Shown: positions 1 through 12,727 of the stretch, piece by piece
Layout: each line of letters begins with the position of its first letter
Position numbering within the stretch: the stretch's first letter is position 1
From: Loxodes magnus
Lineage: Eukaryota > Ciliophora > Karyorelictea > Loxodida > Loxodidae
Reading direction: 5' to 3'
Length of the DNA: 64,000 nt
Assembly (NCBI GenBank): GCA_946699065.1
Contig: CAMPDV010000279.1
Location: forward strand, 402,725 to 466,724
The notes under the pieces: model-generated
Seen by the model: the letters and a program-made list of their open reading frames with translations, nothing else
What the model was told of the DNA's origin: nothing
The model's database searches: none
Position numbers and translations under genes: made by a program

Positions 1-344
1 AGGATTATAATTGAAATCAAAAGAGAATCTCTTTTGACGTCTTAGAATATAAAGCTAAAAATATCCACGACTATACACATAATCAGAGTGAGAAAGTAGT
101 AAGAAGAGAATATTATGAGGTTCTATTTGAATGGCCGAGCTATTTTATTATTCTTGTCTTAGATCAAAAATTCTATATACTCCTACTCATACTCCTGGAT
201 TTTGAAGTTGAGAGTGTTTTGGTTCACTTTCATATTTATCTTTTCAGCTTCTTCTTAGGTCTTTAAATTGGTTGTTCCTAAATTGTTTTTAATGAAGGAA
301 GCTTATTTATCCAAATCTGTCTTATCACTTTTTTGACTCTACAT
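1..344 (-). CDS. 5' part of a membrane protein, runs off the window
   Basis: Reading the minus strand from the ATG at 344 with TAA/TAG as Gln gives 114 codons without TGA up to the window edge. The first 75 residues are hydrophilic and rich in Lys, Asn, Gln and Glu (MQSQKSDKTDLDKQ at the start). A hydrophobic stretch follows (LIIFSSYYFLTLIMCIVV), probably a first membrane segment, so this looks like the cytoplasmic N-terminus of a membrane protein. The family is not recognised. The same frame stays open upstream to about 840 with a single TGA, so the start could lie further right; I chose 344 because the composition turns clearly protein-like there. The plus strand is also open here (one TGA at 12) but yields pyrimidine-rich, improbable protein and is judged a shadow. 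Confidence 0.55.
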
Positions 345-1162
345 CTTTACTTTATAATAAGTAGGACGAAAAAAGTTAGCCTATAGTTTAATTTTTAGAG
401 TAACTCTCTTTTCATTTCTTACTTAACTTTACCCTATAAAAAGCATTTCACACCTTTAACTACTATCCTTACAACTTTCTTAGAAAACACCTTATACCTT
501 ACGAATTTATTTCAGCTCATTAGCTTCATGTGTTAACACACTGACTAAAGCTCGCTATTAACAACAACTAAAACAAAGTATTTTTTACATAATTTAAGTC
601 CTTAATTTTGGGTACTATACATTACCTATAACTAACACTGAAACTATTACTTTAGTCTTATGAAGCTTGTTATATAACCATCCAAATCAACTTCCATACT
701 TTTCTTACTCCTACTTCTCACTACCTTAAACATCAGTTTAGAAACTAGGTATTACTCTCCTATCCTCCTCTTATATTACTCCCCCAACTAGACCTCTTAA
801 ATAAACTGCCTGTAATCAGTTTAATCTACCAATGGATTAGCAATGAGCATACTAGCAAAGAAAGGTTTAAAATAAAGCTCAAAAGCTTAATTATTGTAAT
901 AGCTTGATATGTACTAAGTAGATATACTACCTACTTAAGATTACTGCTAGTATACTACTCATTTCTAGTAGAATGAATAAGATCATACTATTAAAGATAC
1001 GCTATAGAGGATAGTACTCATACACTTAGCAGGTACAGAAGCAACTCAAACATTATCTCACAAAACCTAGTTTAAAGGCATGAAGAAATGAGAGTCAATA
1101 CAAGGAGATAGAAGAGTCATAGGTAAGATAGCAAAGGTAGTAGAGACAGGTTTATTTTCTTA
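345..1162. other. Divergent intergenic stretch or upstream extension
   Basis: This lies between the minus-strand gene ending its 5' part at 344 and the plus-strand gene starting near 1163. Both strands are open because only TGA can stop translation, so openness is not evidence. It is less AT-rich than true spacers further on, leaving a 5' extension of the left gene possible. No promoter or RNA gene was recognised. Confidence 0.4.
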
Positions 1163-4100
1163 ATGTAGGGAAATAGAAAAATATAAGATAGAGTAGATTA
1201 AAAGATGTAGAAACATAACTTTATTGAATAAAATAAAAGATAATTAAAAAACAGATATCCCAAAAGCACCCCTACTTCTAGGTAAAGCTCTGACTCTAAA
1301 AACAATCTAGCCAAACTAGTTGCTCCTAGGAGTTCTCAGGCTTCTTCACGCTAGACTAGTGTTAAACCATAGTCTAGCTAAAAATCGATTGGAAGTACTA
1401 AAAGTAGTTAGAAATTAGCTTCGCCTCCGAAAAAAGTGAATATAAAGCTTGGAGGAGTGAGTAAAAATTAAGAGACTTAACCTAAATAGAGTCAATAATA
1501 GATGCCAAGCTTCTCTTAGACAGTACAAATTTTACTTTAAGAACAGTAAAATTTTATAGAGAAGAGCATGAAAGTATCTGTTCTGGAAAACGATCAAGGC
1601 CATATAATCGAAGATGACTTTGAGTTCAGTTTTAGTAATTAATACACCGAAAAAAAGGATAAAGTATACCTACACGTAGACAATGATAAGTAGATGAAGC
1701 TGAAGGAAGAGGAATTAAAAAAGTAAAGATTAGCAATTGATAGTGCTAAAAACGGCAAAAACTAGGGAGCAAGTAGTTAGGTAAAAAAAAGTACTTAGAT
1801 TAGTAGCCAAAATAAAGGAAGCAATCACCAGTTAATTTAGTAAAAAACGTAGACTAAGGCAAAGACTAGTTAACTCAATCTGCAGATATAACATAATAAA
1901 AAAAGCCTCAGCTAAAGTAGTAAAAAGTAGGTAAGCAATTCGAAACAAACTGATAGTAGTAAGAAGAGTATGACTACATCCCTGTCTAATAACTCTCCTC
2001 GGAATTAATCGTAGAAAAGTAAGCAAATTTAATTAAGTCCTAAGTAAAGTAAGTAAGTCAAAGTGACTGAGCTTTGACTAGTTGATAATAAAACTTTCAA
2101 AACTACGGAACAGATTGTGAAACATACAACAACTAAAGGCAATCAAAATTCGTCTTCTACTCCTGTGTCAAGAGAAAAGTCCCCAATTAAATAAAGGCAT
2201 ACTACTTAGAAAAGCAAGAAGAATGAGAGCTAATAAATGTCTCCTTTAATTGGACCTCATAATAGAAAAACTTGCTCCCTTGAATCCCAGCAAATTTCTC
2301 CTCAGATCTAGAAATAGAATAAACTAAATCCTCCTAGTGCAAGTTTACCTTCTGATGTGGAGAAGAGAGACACAAGTCCATAATAGAAGACAAAAGAAAG
2401 AGTTTCATCTCCTAGAAATTAAAGTGGCAAGTAAAAGCAGAAAATAAAATAGAAGTCATAAGAAGGTATTTAAGCAATCTAATAGAAGATAATACTGTCA
2501 AAAAATATAATTCACACGTAAAATAACTGGAAAGATCTTTCCAAAGGAGCTTTCTCCTAAAAGCAGCATATTGTGTACCAATCACAACCTCAGCCACTTT
2601 TAATTTACAAAACTAAAGACTAACTAATAGAGCAATTACAAAATCGCCCCCAGCTTAATGGTAGCTTCTTGGATCCATTTGATGAAATTTCAAGCGTTTT
2701 TGAAGAATTAGATTAAACAGCAAAAGAAGAAAGTCTAGAAAGTGCATAGGAGCTGACTCATTTGCTAAATCTTGCCTCTTTGGAAATAAATTTAGAATAG
2801 CATTTAGGTTCATACGCCCAAAGGAAATATTAACTATTTAATTTGTTAATTAATCAAGCTCTATATCTTATCAGGCCTTATATCTGTTTAGTATACTCAT
2901 ATACTCTCATTAACTAGAAGTTATAAAGAGATAGTTAAATGGGTTATCAAGCTAGATTCTCATGCTGCTAGTTCTTAACCCAAAATATTAAATCATCTTA
3001 AGCAAAACTAACTTTACTTTATCCATTAATATGTTCATTCAAGCCTCAAATTTAAGGCTTTCAGCTAAAATAGTTTTTCCAATCAGTACATTATAATCAG
3101 TTCTTGGCAATACTGGTAATATCAACCTTTTAAATTATCAATATTATTCCATCTAAAATTGACTCAAAACGATATAGAGTATTATTAAGTACACATATCA
3201 ATCAATTCAAGCTAAATAATACCACTGTTAAGCAACTATTGCTGAGAGCAATGTAGCAGTATAATCCATTAGAATGATACCTTCAATTAATTAGTAAACT
3301 TAATTAAAGAAATGTATTTAGGGTGAAGGCCTAGTACTACTAATACCCTTCGTTTACTCTACTAATAGATATAGCAATCTAGTAAGTATATATATCGAAG
3401 ATAATGCTTAGATAAGTGAAACCTTAAAGTAAGTAGAAAATACCATAACTAGTTTCTCTTTTTTTATGTAACCAGAAAAATGAAAGTTTTATATCAGAAC
3501 AAAAAGTAGAATGAAGCAAAAAATAAATAAAGGTAATCTTACCCTGAAAATCTTAGCTTTTTTAATAAATGCAAAAGTTTGACCTTTAAAAGCTAGATTT
3601 AAGCATCTATGAACTAAATGCTTCAAGCATATATACAATGTAAAAATTAGAAGCAAGAAACCCTTCTATGGTTACCTATAGAGAAGTGGATGGAATACTA
3701 AAAGCGTCCGGGTTAATAAGAACCTATGCTAAAGCTACCAAGCAGTGCTCTATTAAGCATATCAATAGTATCATGTTATAAAAAGGAAGCTAAAGCTTCA
3801 TAACAGTGAGTCATTTTTATGCATTAATATAGCTATTAATTCTTTATAATAGAGAAAACGATATTTATGTCTTTTTCTTCTACTTAAACAGCTATTTTTA
3901 TGCAAAATTCCTAGATTATTAAAATTAATCTTGGTAGTCAATTATATGGAGGCATTTGAAAAGTGAAATATTAGCTTAACTCATCAAACTATCTTAAGTA
4001 AATAGTCAAAAATATATGAATGTACTCCTTTATTAAGAATACAAGGATCTCTTAAATGCTTATTCGATATACGTTCACTTGATTAATCTATTGTACACTG

Positions 4101-4189
4101 CATCTTAAAAAGGTAGTGACTATATAAGTTATATGACTTAAGGTTATTTGAACTTAAGATGGCTCCATACTTGATTTCAAAAAAGGTGA
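1163..4189 (+). CDS. Large Ser/Lys/Gln-rich protein of unknown function
   Basis: One frame is open from at least 1088 to TGA at 4187. Taking the ATG at 1163 gives 1008 codons; ATGs at 1205 and 1502 are alternatives. The N-terminal half is low complexity (Ser, Lys, Gln, Asn) with a more ordered piece near residues 136-175 (VSVLENDQGHIIEDDFEFSF). Around residue 500 there is an acidic segment (LDPFDEISSVFEELDQ), followed by a long region predicted to be mostly helical up to the C-terminus (LRWLHTWFQKR). In-frame TGA occurs in LEW-YL, LP-W-KS and HT-W-FQ. The TGA near 3544 could instead lie in a 24-nt GT..AG intron (3534-3557), which would keep the frame. No family was recognised. The next gene starts 55 nt downstream on the same strand. 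Confidence 0.65.
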
Positions 4190-4243
4190 CCGTAATTTTT
4201 GTTTATTATCCATCTTTTACTAAATAATTAACTTGTCAAGATA

Positions 4244-6740
4244 ATGCAATAAGAAGAATCTTTAATCTGTCCTATTTGTCAACTCGAGTTTGATTTCACT
4301 GTTCGTATCCCTAAGGGATTAAATTGTGGTCATACTGTGTGTTTGATATGTGCTGAGAGATTATTTAAACCTCATGGAAAAAAATGCTGCTTGGAGGTGC
4401 AGCCATCCTAGTATAAAGAACTAAACAATAACTAAGCAATAATCTAGCTAATGCTGGTTAAATAGTAGAACTAGAGTCATAATAGCATGCTATAGAAAGA
4501 GTTCTCTTCAACTGCTAGGAAAATTCAAGATGTATCGTTAGACTTGAATCTAATGCAGACTAGCCTTCTGACGTAAAATACTGAGTACATTTAGACGATA
4601 GAAAAGAGATTAGAAGAACTGGAGAAAAGTATGAATACTAAAAGTAGAGAGATAGAGGATTATGACATTCCGTAGATAAAGTAGAACTGTAAGATGTATG
4701 AATAAAGAATAGAGAGAGTGGAGATTCTCTGTAACTCTATTGTTTCTCCTTAAAAGGTTCAAGCAGAGAATGATTAAGAATAGAGTAACCAGTAAGATAA
4801 TAAATACAAAAGTGGACTTACATCACTGGAGAAATAATTCCAATTGACTCAGCTAGAAAACATAAAGATAAAGCAACTACTTGAAGATAAATAAAAGATA
4901 ATAGAGTCTCTATAATTATAACTCAGCAAAATGGAGAAATCTTAGAGCCAGAAGCGAAGTTTAGAATAAGAAAAGACAGAAATTGAGTAAAACTTGAAGC
5001 AATAAATTAATAGCTTTAGTGTTAAGCTGCATAAAAAGAAAATGAAAGTGTAGATGCTAAAGGAGAAAGTGCAGAACATAGAAAAGCAGTAGAGCTAAAT
5101 GAATGTTTAATAATCTAAAGGATAGAATAAAGAAAAGTTCTATCTAGAATAAATCGATAACTTGAATTAGGCGCTTACTGATAAGTAAGATTATATCAAA
5201 TTCTTGGAAAATCAAAATAAGGAATTCTAAAGCAAGATTAGTTTTATAAAAAGCTAAAATTTTAAAATTGCATAAGAATAGCAAGATTATATTAGTACTA
5301 GAGCTCAGACAGAAAGAACTAGAGAAAGCAGAGAAGATCAAGAAAGATTAAATAGTTACAGCAGCTCAACTGTAGGTGAACTTCATAAAATAATATAAGA
5401 TCTAAGTTAGAGACTGAAGCTTCAGAATTAGAAGACTGAAGAGTTAGTATTACAGAGCCAACATTTAGAAGAAGACAACAATAAATTGATTAAAAAGCTA
5501 AAGGAGCTAGAATTCTAAACGCCTCTTAAGGGGTAAAGCTAGAAAAGAAATTAAATGCAATCACTTACATAGAAAGGGAAAGTACTATAAATATAGATAA
5601 ATGGTTAAGAATGCACTTGCCATATCTATAGAAAGGAGTTCATGGAACTATACTAATTCGTTGAAAATTTGGTTCTGTAGACTAATAATTTCAGTAATAA
5701 GCGACAAAAGTTTTAAGGGATATAAATTTAAACATATGAAAAAAGTTTCGAGACTCCTCACATACTTCATAACATCCATACCCCTTAGCATTCAGTTGAA
5801 TCGTACCTTTCTACGACTCCTTAATCTTTTTCACATGTTACCAGCCCAAAAATAATATACCAGAACTATAACAATAAGTAAATCAGCTAAAACCTATCTT
5901 TTGATTTCTATAACATCAAATAAATGATTTTATAGTTAGCTAAACCAGATAGTTTTTGAAAAGGGGAGTACTAATTTAAGGAATTTTATAATGCAAATCT
6001 AGAAGAACTAAAGCGTAACTACTTAGAAGTCAAGAGAGAAATAAATTCCTTAGAAACAGAAGACACACTTTAGAACTAGAAGGGAATACTAGAATTCAAT
6101 GAACAGTAACTCTAGATTAATTAAGCAACTATTTTATATAACATGCTTCATTAATTATAAGAACTAACTTATTTTATTCACTCATCTTAATAACCCTTAA
6201 GTTATTAAGTATACTTGAAATCTACCTAGTATCTGATATAACTATATAGTAGCTAAGTTTAAATGCTATAGTATTGTAATTAGGAGAGTATCTTTCAAAA
6301 TATTACTAAGTTATTTAAAGTGATAAAGTCTATTAATTTTATCTTCCTTTAGTATATCTTTGCTTTAATGGAATATTTTTAAGGTACTTAACTCAGTATA
6401 GTATCTAAAAGTTTAATTGAATTGCTTCTGTAGTAAGAGAGACATTTAATGACTATGTCTAGAGTAAAGGTAATTGATACTATACTATATTAATACTATC
6501 TAACTACAAGAAGCACTACCACAACTATGACTTTAGCAGCAAAACCCTTAAGTTAATTATTTTTCCCTCATACTTTACTTTTTAAATCTCAAGCTTACTT
6601 TCTATCCAATCTTACCCTTAAAAAGTTACTAGTTGCATTTATTAAAAGTTAATAGCTCTATTGGTTCTGTAATGAAGGTATAAGTAAGCATAGATCAATA
6701 TTATACTTAACTAGTAATTTTACTTAAATTTAATTAATTT
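4244..6740 (+). CDS. RING-finger coiled-coil protein (3' end uncertain)
   Basis: The ATG at 4244 opens a frame whose first residues form a RING-type zinc site: CPIC near residue 7, then CGH-x2-C-x2-C near residue 30 (LNCGHTVCLICAERLF), with a weak last pair (KCC). This resembles the N-terminal RING of TRIM-like E3 ligases. About 420 residues of Lys/Glu/Gln-rich coiled coil follow (to about 5530), then a less ordered piece and a second coiled coil after the in-frame TGA at 5957 (read as Trp: KPDSF-W-KGEYQF). That continuity across TGA argues it is sense. I cannot find the true stop: no TGA occurs in frame before the convergent ETFA gene ends at 6760, so an unrecognised intron or a different stop must lie between about 6470 and 6740. 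Role: a possible ubiquitin ligase, inferred only from the RING. Confidence 0.6.
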
Positions 6741-6759
6741 TAATAAGAAATCCTACTAA

Positions 6760-7722
6760 TCAGAGCTTGTTTAGCAGTTCAGGAACTACTTTATAAATAT
6801 CTCCTACTAGTCCAATATCAGCTACTTAAAATATTGGTGCTTCAGGGTCCTTATTTACTGCCACAATTACTTTACTATCTTTCATTCCTGCTAAATGTTA
6901 AATTGCTCCTGAAATTCCAAGAGCTATGTATAAATCAGGAGCTACTTACTTTCCTGTTTGACCTACTTAGAGATCGTTTGAAACGAGACCTGAATCGACT
7001 ATGGCGCGTGTGGCTCCAACTCCTGCTCCTATCTTATCAGCTAATTTGCAAACTAATTTTTCAAAATCTTCCTTTGACTTTACTCCTCTTCCTCCTGATA
7101 CTACTATTTTAGCACTTGTTAGTTCTGGCCTTTCGCTCTTTACAATTTCTTCACTAGTCCATTTTTCCTTTGAATCACCTTCTACTTTTCCTTTTACTTC
7201 TTCACCTTTTCCCTCTCCAGGCAACTAGTCAAAAGCAGATGATCTTATTGATAAAATTTTAGGAGAATCACTAAGTTTAACAGTGGCAATAGCAGCTCCT
7301 GCATAAACTGGTCGTTGTACTTCATTAGCAGAAACTACTTTAGTAATATCAGCAACCATGTCTTTATCAAGCAAAGCTGCAACTCTAGGTAAGACATCCT
7401 TTATTTCCGCTGTATTTGCTCCTAGAATAATCTCGAATTTCTACTCATTATGAAGCTTAGAAATCAAGGAAGCAACTAAATCTCCAGGTTTATGTTCAAG
7501 TTTCGGATCATCAAACACGAAAACCTTCTAGACATTAGGTAATTTCAAAGCTTGCTAAACGACAGTTTGGATATTATGTCCCGCAACGAAGACAGAATAA
7601 GGCTTAGGGGATAATTTCTATAATGCTGACAAACTTTTCAAAGTTCCTGGTTTAATAGTTTTATTGTTATGTTCTGCTATTACTAAACTGGAGAATTTTC
7701 TTACTCTGTTAAATCTCCACAT
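6760..7722 (-). CDS. ETFA: Electron transfer flavoprotein alpha subunit, mitochondrial
   Basis: The frame runs from ATG at 7722 to TGA at 6760 (320 residues, about the family length of 315-335). ETF-alpha pairs with ETF-beta in the mitochondrial matrix, holds FAD, and passes electrons from acyl-CoA and other dehydrogenases to ETF-ubiquinone oxidoreductase. The N-terminus ([13 protein letters not shown]) is basic and Ser-rich as in a mitochondrial targeting peptide. The C-terminal FAD-binding half is typical: [67 protein letters not shown] and a final [21 protein letters not shown] stand at Gln positions (AGLPGEG region, QVGQTGK). No intron is needed. It converges with the RING gene and diverges from the small gene at 7820. 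Confidence 0.96.
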
Positions 7723-7819
7723 TTATATAAAATCACTTCATTTCAATACCTTTATTCACTGTTTAATTACTCTTACTTATAAGACTTACCTACTTATAGG
7801 ATCTTTCCACTTGCTTATT

Positions 7820-8537
7820 ATGTAAGCACATACAAGGATTGTATGTTATTTTGCTTTAGTTATAATGGACAGAATCTCTGATTTGGATAGAAGATAACCA
7901 AGATTTGTCTGTATTTATTCTTAACTAGCAGCTTGATAAAGCGATGAGATCTAGTTCAGAGGAATTTTCATTCTGAACTTTAGGATGAAAACGAAAAGTC
8001 TTGCAAGTTAGTAGAGTAAAAGGTTTCAAGCTTGGTCTTAACTTAACTTATCGCCTGTATTTATATTGCTTAGAGCTAGAATGTAAACTGAATACCTCAT
8101 AGCTTGAGCTTTGTATACCTATCTACTAGTCTAAAGTATATCTAAATGCTAGTTTTTCGTAAAAATTATAGTACTAAGTATAAAACTGTGATATTACTCA
8201 GTTTCTAAGGGTATAGTGAAAAGGCGAACATTAGACTATATGAAAAGAAGCTTGAAAGTGAGTTTAAAAACTTATATGCCCATTTAGCAAAAAACTGATG
8301 TATAAGAATATTGCTCAATATGATATAGAGTAGAAAGGAAGAATGAAGGAAATTACTATAAACTTAATCACTTTAGCATAAGGTAGAAAAAGCGCATCTA
8401 TAACGCTGTTAGTTAAAAGTAGTTATGCGAATGTTCAATTCTAATATTTGATGCATGACCATCAATAAAAGATTCTTGATAATAATGATTTTCTTAATTC
8501 TTCGTTAAGTAGGGATGTTATAGTTCTAAAGAGGTGA
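7820..8537 (+). CDS. Small hypothetical protein, four exons with tiny introns
   Basis: I assemble exons 7820-7840, 7860-8200, 8217-8299 and 8329-8537, giving 217 residues and a TGA stop at 8535. The introns are 19 nt (7841-7859), 16 nt (8201-8216) and 29 nt (8300-8328), all GT..AG; removing them joins the three best protein-like frames exactly. Readable pieces are TESLIWIEDNQDLSVFILNQ, a Lys/Glu helix (EKANIRLYEKKLESEFKNLY) and a C-terminal globular-looking stretch (ITLLVKSSYANVQFQYLMHD). No family was recognised. The start sits 97 nt from the ETFA start (divergent pair) and the stop 47 nt from the APC1 stop (convergent), which supports the model. The second intron could instead be 31 nt upstream (8170-8200). 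Alternative single-frame readings contain several TGAs and look less like protein. Confidence 0.6.
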
Positions 8538-8584
8538 ATGCTTAAATATATTTAAATTAGTGTTTTTAAAGCAAAAAATTATCA

Positions 8585-11500
8585 TCAAATAAGAAAAGGT
8601 TTAGCTGATTTTCTCGCTACAAAGATTGCAAGCAAACAAGAGATATCTTCCTGGATAATCTACTCATTAATATTCAATAAAGCCTCCAAGTCATCCATTT
8701 CTTAGAAATGTACCATGTTTTATGCTTTTAAATATACAGAAAGAATTCTGCTTGTGAGTTCAATTGACCTGTACTTATGCTTAAGTATTTTCTTAAGGAT
8801 TTCCTTTAGATTTTACTTTCCACTCTCTAAAGGAAAGTTATCATAGTAGTTAATGTTTTTTAGTTTCTTCTTTACGTAGAGCATGTTACAAGTATCTACT
8901 TATAAGTTCCAATAGTTTGAGTCTTACACTGTTATCTTACTTATTTGAGTGGGCAATAGCAAAGGGGCTTTCCTTATGTATTCTAGTTTCTAAGCTTAAA
9001 GCCATACTTCTAGCTCTACTAGCTAGTTTGTATCTACATCACAGATTTGTAGGATGTTTGACTTTATTCCTAGAACGTAAATGTGTCTTAAAGCTTGAAG
9101 GTAGTATCGATTGTCTGAAGGGCTTGTAGGAATGTAAGGTAGTATGCTAATAGTAAGACAAGCTATACTAAAGTCGTCATGTTTGAATCCATATAATCCC
9201 TAGCCTAAAAATAGAAAGCCTAAAGCTTGATTGATAATACTGAAAAGACCATAGTTAGATTGATCAATAATCTTACGAACCTATCTAATGTATTTCATAA
9301 CAGAAATATCTCCACTTCCACTCATAATAATAGAAGCACTCAAGCATCCATAACATATCAATTCAGGACAGCTTTTAGCTTTTTATTATCTTAACTCTTT
9401 ACAGAGTTTAAGTATATTACTAGCCAATTAAATATCTCCAGATCCACTATACTTTATAGCCTATATTAAAAAGGTTCCAATTAGACTAGAGAAATATAGA
9501 TTTTAGATTCCACTTAAATCTATATCATTCAGGTTCGTTATATTTCCGAATCGAGTTTCTATTTCTTGAATACTCTAAGTAAACACAATTCTGACGGCCT
9601 CAGGAATTTATTGGATATTCCAGTCAACAGTGTTTTCGATTTTATCCCACATAATTAAATTCTTTGCTATTATCTTCAAAGTGAAGAAATCTGCCTTTTC
9701 ATGCTCTAATGCGTACAGACTATCAGGAATTTATATATTTCTGGCTATTATTTTATTATTACTTTTTAAGTAGATAAAAGCTAACGCCATCAATGCGCCA
9801 GGAGTAGTCACAAGAGTGTTAACAAAATTGCCTTCTTGAATGCCACTGCAGTGTTCTGAGTTTTGTAGAAATTACTCTAGTATCTTAGAAGGTTTTGGCC
9901 TTGTCCCACCTTTGATTAATCTAAGTAGCTTGCAATCGATTTCGCTACTTTAACCATGCGATAAATTTATTATTCCTAGAGCAAGCCCACTTGCAAGGGC
10001 CATTCCTTCTCTTTCTAGATCTTTGTCATTAAGAGGCTTTCTCATTAATTAGCTTAGCAAGAACTCGCTTATTACCTTATTCTTTGATTTTTTATATAAA
10101 AGTCCAACAGCAAAGCAGGCACTTGACTGTATAGTAAGTGAAATATTAAATTCGTAGTATTAAGGAAGTAATTATGGCATATGAATACATACAGCCTTTC
10201 TAAGTTCTTCATTCATACTTCCAATACTTTAGCATGTGCAGCCAAGAAGTAATCCTACGCATATATTTTCATTTTGCAGTTTTAGTCACTTTAAGATATC
10301 GATTGAAGTAATATTCAAATACCCTCTTAGACCATATCCATAAAATAATCCTGCCTGCTCTGATAATTCTACGTTCTAGAACTATGTTACATTCTAATTT
10401 TTCAGTTAGCTTTCTGATAATTACAGTGCTGTAACTACTCCGTTTTAAAACTCAGACCATATTAAATATTCCTTTAAATCTTCAGGTTTCTAGGAAATTT
10501 TAGAGTCGTAATTAGGTGGTATCAGAGCTGATAAATTTATCTTGGTAAGATGGTTAGCTTTACCTTCATCGAATTTCAAAGCTCCCAAGCCAAAAAAGCT
10601 ACTAAATTTCCTAATATTAAGTTTCTTTAGTCAGTTCTGCTTATCTGCCTCAAAACTCTCTTCGTTCTGGTAGTTTTATTTTATTTTAAGTTTGCAATCT
10701 TTAAAAGGCGACAAAAGCGACTCGGCTTCTTCTAGTCTTAAGTCCTAAGAAAAAACTGACATTTTTTGGTGCTTGCTTTGCTTGTTTTTTATCAAATCTG
10801 TCCTGTCCAGCAACATCAGTAAATCATTATCCCATTCTGAAGTAGCTTAATCCTAGCTATCAAAAATGATTTGCTAGCAATATAAATACAAAAAGTCAGG
10901 AAGCTGGTAAAGTCTACAGCTGCCTTTTACCATTCTATTAATAAGCTAAATCAAGTTATCAAAGGTCTAAGATTTCACTTACTAATAAAATATTGGAAAG
11001 CTGATATCAACTTTTAATATCATAGGAGACTAAGCCATATCTTCAGTTGACTAAATAGATTTTATCAGAATATGCTTCAACTTAGTCTTTATTTTTAAGT
11101 TCTAAATATCCTGTATGTTCTCATTCTATAGCGCATTGTATATTTTTTACTTATATGATTGAATGGAAGATTGCTATCCTGAGTAATAATTCATTAGGTC
11201 TAAATCATTAATTGCTTGTGACAGTTTATAAAGAAAACTGTTTATCAATTCTATCTGGATTTTGTAGGTTAAATCTAAGCTAATCTTTTCCTTTACTTCA
11301 CTTAGGATTTAGATATATTCCTAGCATTTTTGTGGATTGTTGGCTTTGCATTGAGTTTTGTTACATTCGAAGTTAAAATTACCACTTGATATCAAATCCC
11401 AACTACTTAACTGACTTTAAATCTCTTAGATTTCTAAATGCCCAAATATGATTTTAGAGAATATGCATCATTCATCTGCCTACTATTCATTGACCATATG

Positions 11501-12529
11501 GAAGAAAGACTACTCAACTTTTTCAAACTCCTATAGACTCACATTATTGTATATCTGTTTCATGCACTTCTTAACCAAAATATCTTTATAGTTATACTAA
11601 ATGAAATACCTAGTCTACTGATTCTAGAACTAGATGACAATTTCATTAACTTAAGAGCTGAAGATTCTATCAACGCTTGGTGTTTAAATATTAAAGAAGA
11701 ACTTAATTCTTCCATTTTCTATGATGTATATCTGTTGCTAGTCTGTGAGACACGCTATTTAGTTCTTAAAGTATTTAGTTTTCTTTTTTCAAAAGCCTTT
11801 GCATGTCTAATAGGAACTCTGATATAACATTTGGTATTTTTGCTTCTACATAGAACAGCATTTCATTATCTTTCAAGGCTTCACTTCTTCCTGTACTACT
11901 TTGAACTGTATCTAGTTTTATTCCTAGGCTATCACTTGAATTGAAATTACATAGATGACATATAAAGGATCACCAAAGTATAAATGGAAATGATATAGAA
12001 TGTCTCGGTTTTTTACTTCAGCTGTTAGAAAGATTTATTAAACTTGCTATTGAAACTATGGGATCTCAAAGACAGACTAGATCAAAAGTATGCAGTTAGG
12101 ATTAGCTAGAGTGTTCCTCTGTTCAGGATCAAGATCGTTTATGTTTAAAAACCAATCTTAGGACTGTTTTTTGTTTACTCTTAGGACACTTATATAGTGT
12201 CTGCTGTTTTGGTGGTATAAAATGATAGGAATTTGTTCATTTCCAAATAAAATGTGAATATCAGTTTAAATTAGCGGAACTATCTACTCTTCATTCCATA
12301 AAATTCCAAGGGGATAGATATCATCATAAGGATGCTGCCATATCGTATAGTAATCTCGCTTAAGGTTGTTTTTACATTGCAGAAGCAATCCATCAGAAAG
12401 TGTAAATATCTACTCTATTTAGCTAGGCATTTGAATACCATATGATATACTTTCGCTTTCGACTATAAGTTCTTAATCTTCAAATCTGAAGAGACTGTTA
12501 TTTAGTTTGCTGAAAGTACAAGTTTTCAT
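8585..12529 (-). CDS. APC1: Anaphase-promoting complex subunit 1
   Basis: The frame runs unbroken from ATG at 12529 to TGA at 8585, 1314 residues; human APC1 is about 1944, so insert loops are probably missing. APC1 is the largest scaffold of the APC/C ubiquitin ligase, bridging the cullin platform and the TPR lobe during mitosis. The N-terminus has the WD40-like start (SISYGIQMPSQIEQIFTLSD; DDIYPLGILWNEE). The PC-repeat region shows TTPGALMALAFIYLKSNN, then IPDSLYALEHEKADFFTLKI and AKNLIMWDKI, close to the conserved APC1 pattern. The C-terminal part has LSASIIMSGSGDISVMKYIR, ALGFLFLGQG and SDNRYYLQALRHIYVL with an ICDVDTNQLVELEV segment, all APC1 landmarks. Frame checks at three internal points agree, so either there are no introns or their summed length is a multiple of three. 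A decayed copy of the 5' end lies at 17390-17780. Confidence 0.95.
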
Positions 12530-12727
12530 TAATGATTTAAAATATCAAGCCAAATATACTATAAGATACTAAAGTCCTTTTTAAATACTTTAATACCTTT
12601 AACTATATTCTCTTTGACTGTTCATTCATAACCATATAATTATATACTATTACTACCTTCTAATAAACTACCTTGCTTCTAATATATCTTTCTTTGAAAT
12701 AATTAGATCAAGAGAATCATTTTGCAA

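Noticed and set aside
3..1091. Plus-strand ORF of 363 codons encoding a multi-pass membrane-like protein
   Set aside because: It is open only because TAA/TAG are sense. The minus strand of 1-344 gives a far more natural hydrophilic-then-hydrophobic protein, and the plus reading is pyrimidine-rich, typical of an antisense shadow.
4380..4410. ATGCTGCTTGGAGG shared between the RING gene and element A
   Set aside because: Only about 14 bases match and in the gene they encode part of the RING region; judged coincidence.
6834..7228. Plus-strand ORFs inside the ETFA region
   Set aside because: They are antisense to strongly conserved ETFA sequence.
7865..8458. Single-exon plus-strand ORF starting MDRISDLDRR
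   Set aside because: It needs three in-frame TGAs and looks less like protein than the spliced four-exon model in the same interval.
8917..9129. Plus-strand ORF starting MSLTLLSYLFEW
   Set aside because: It is antisense to the conserved C-terminal part of APC1.
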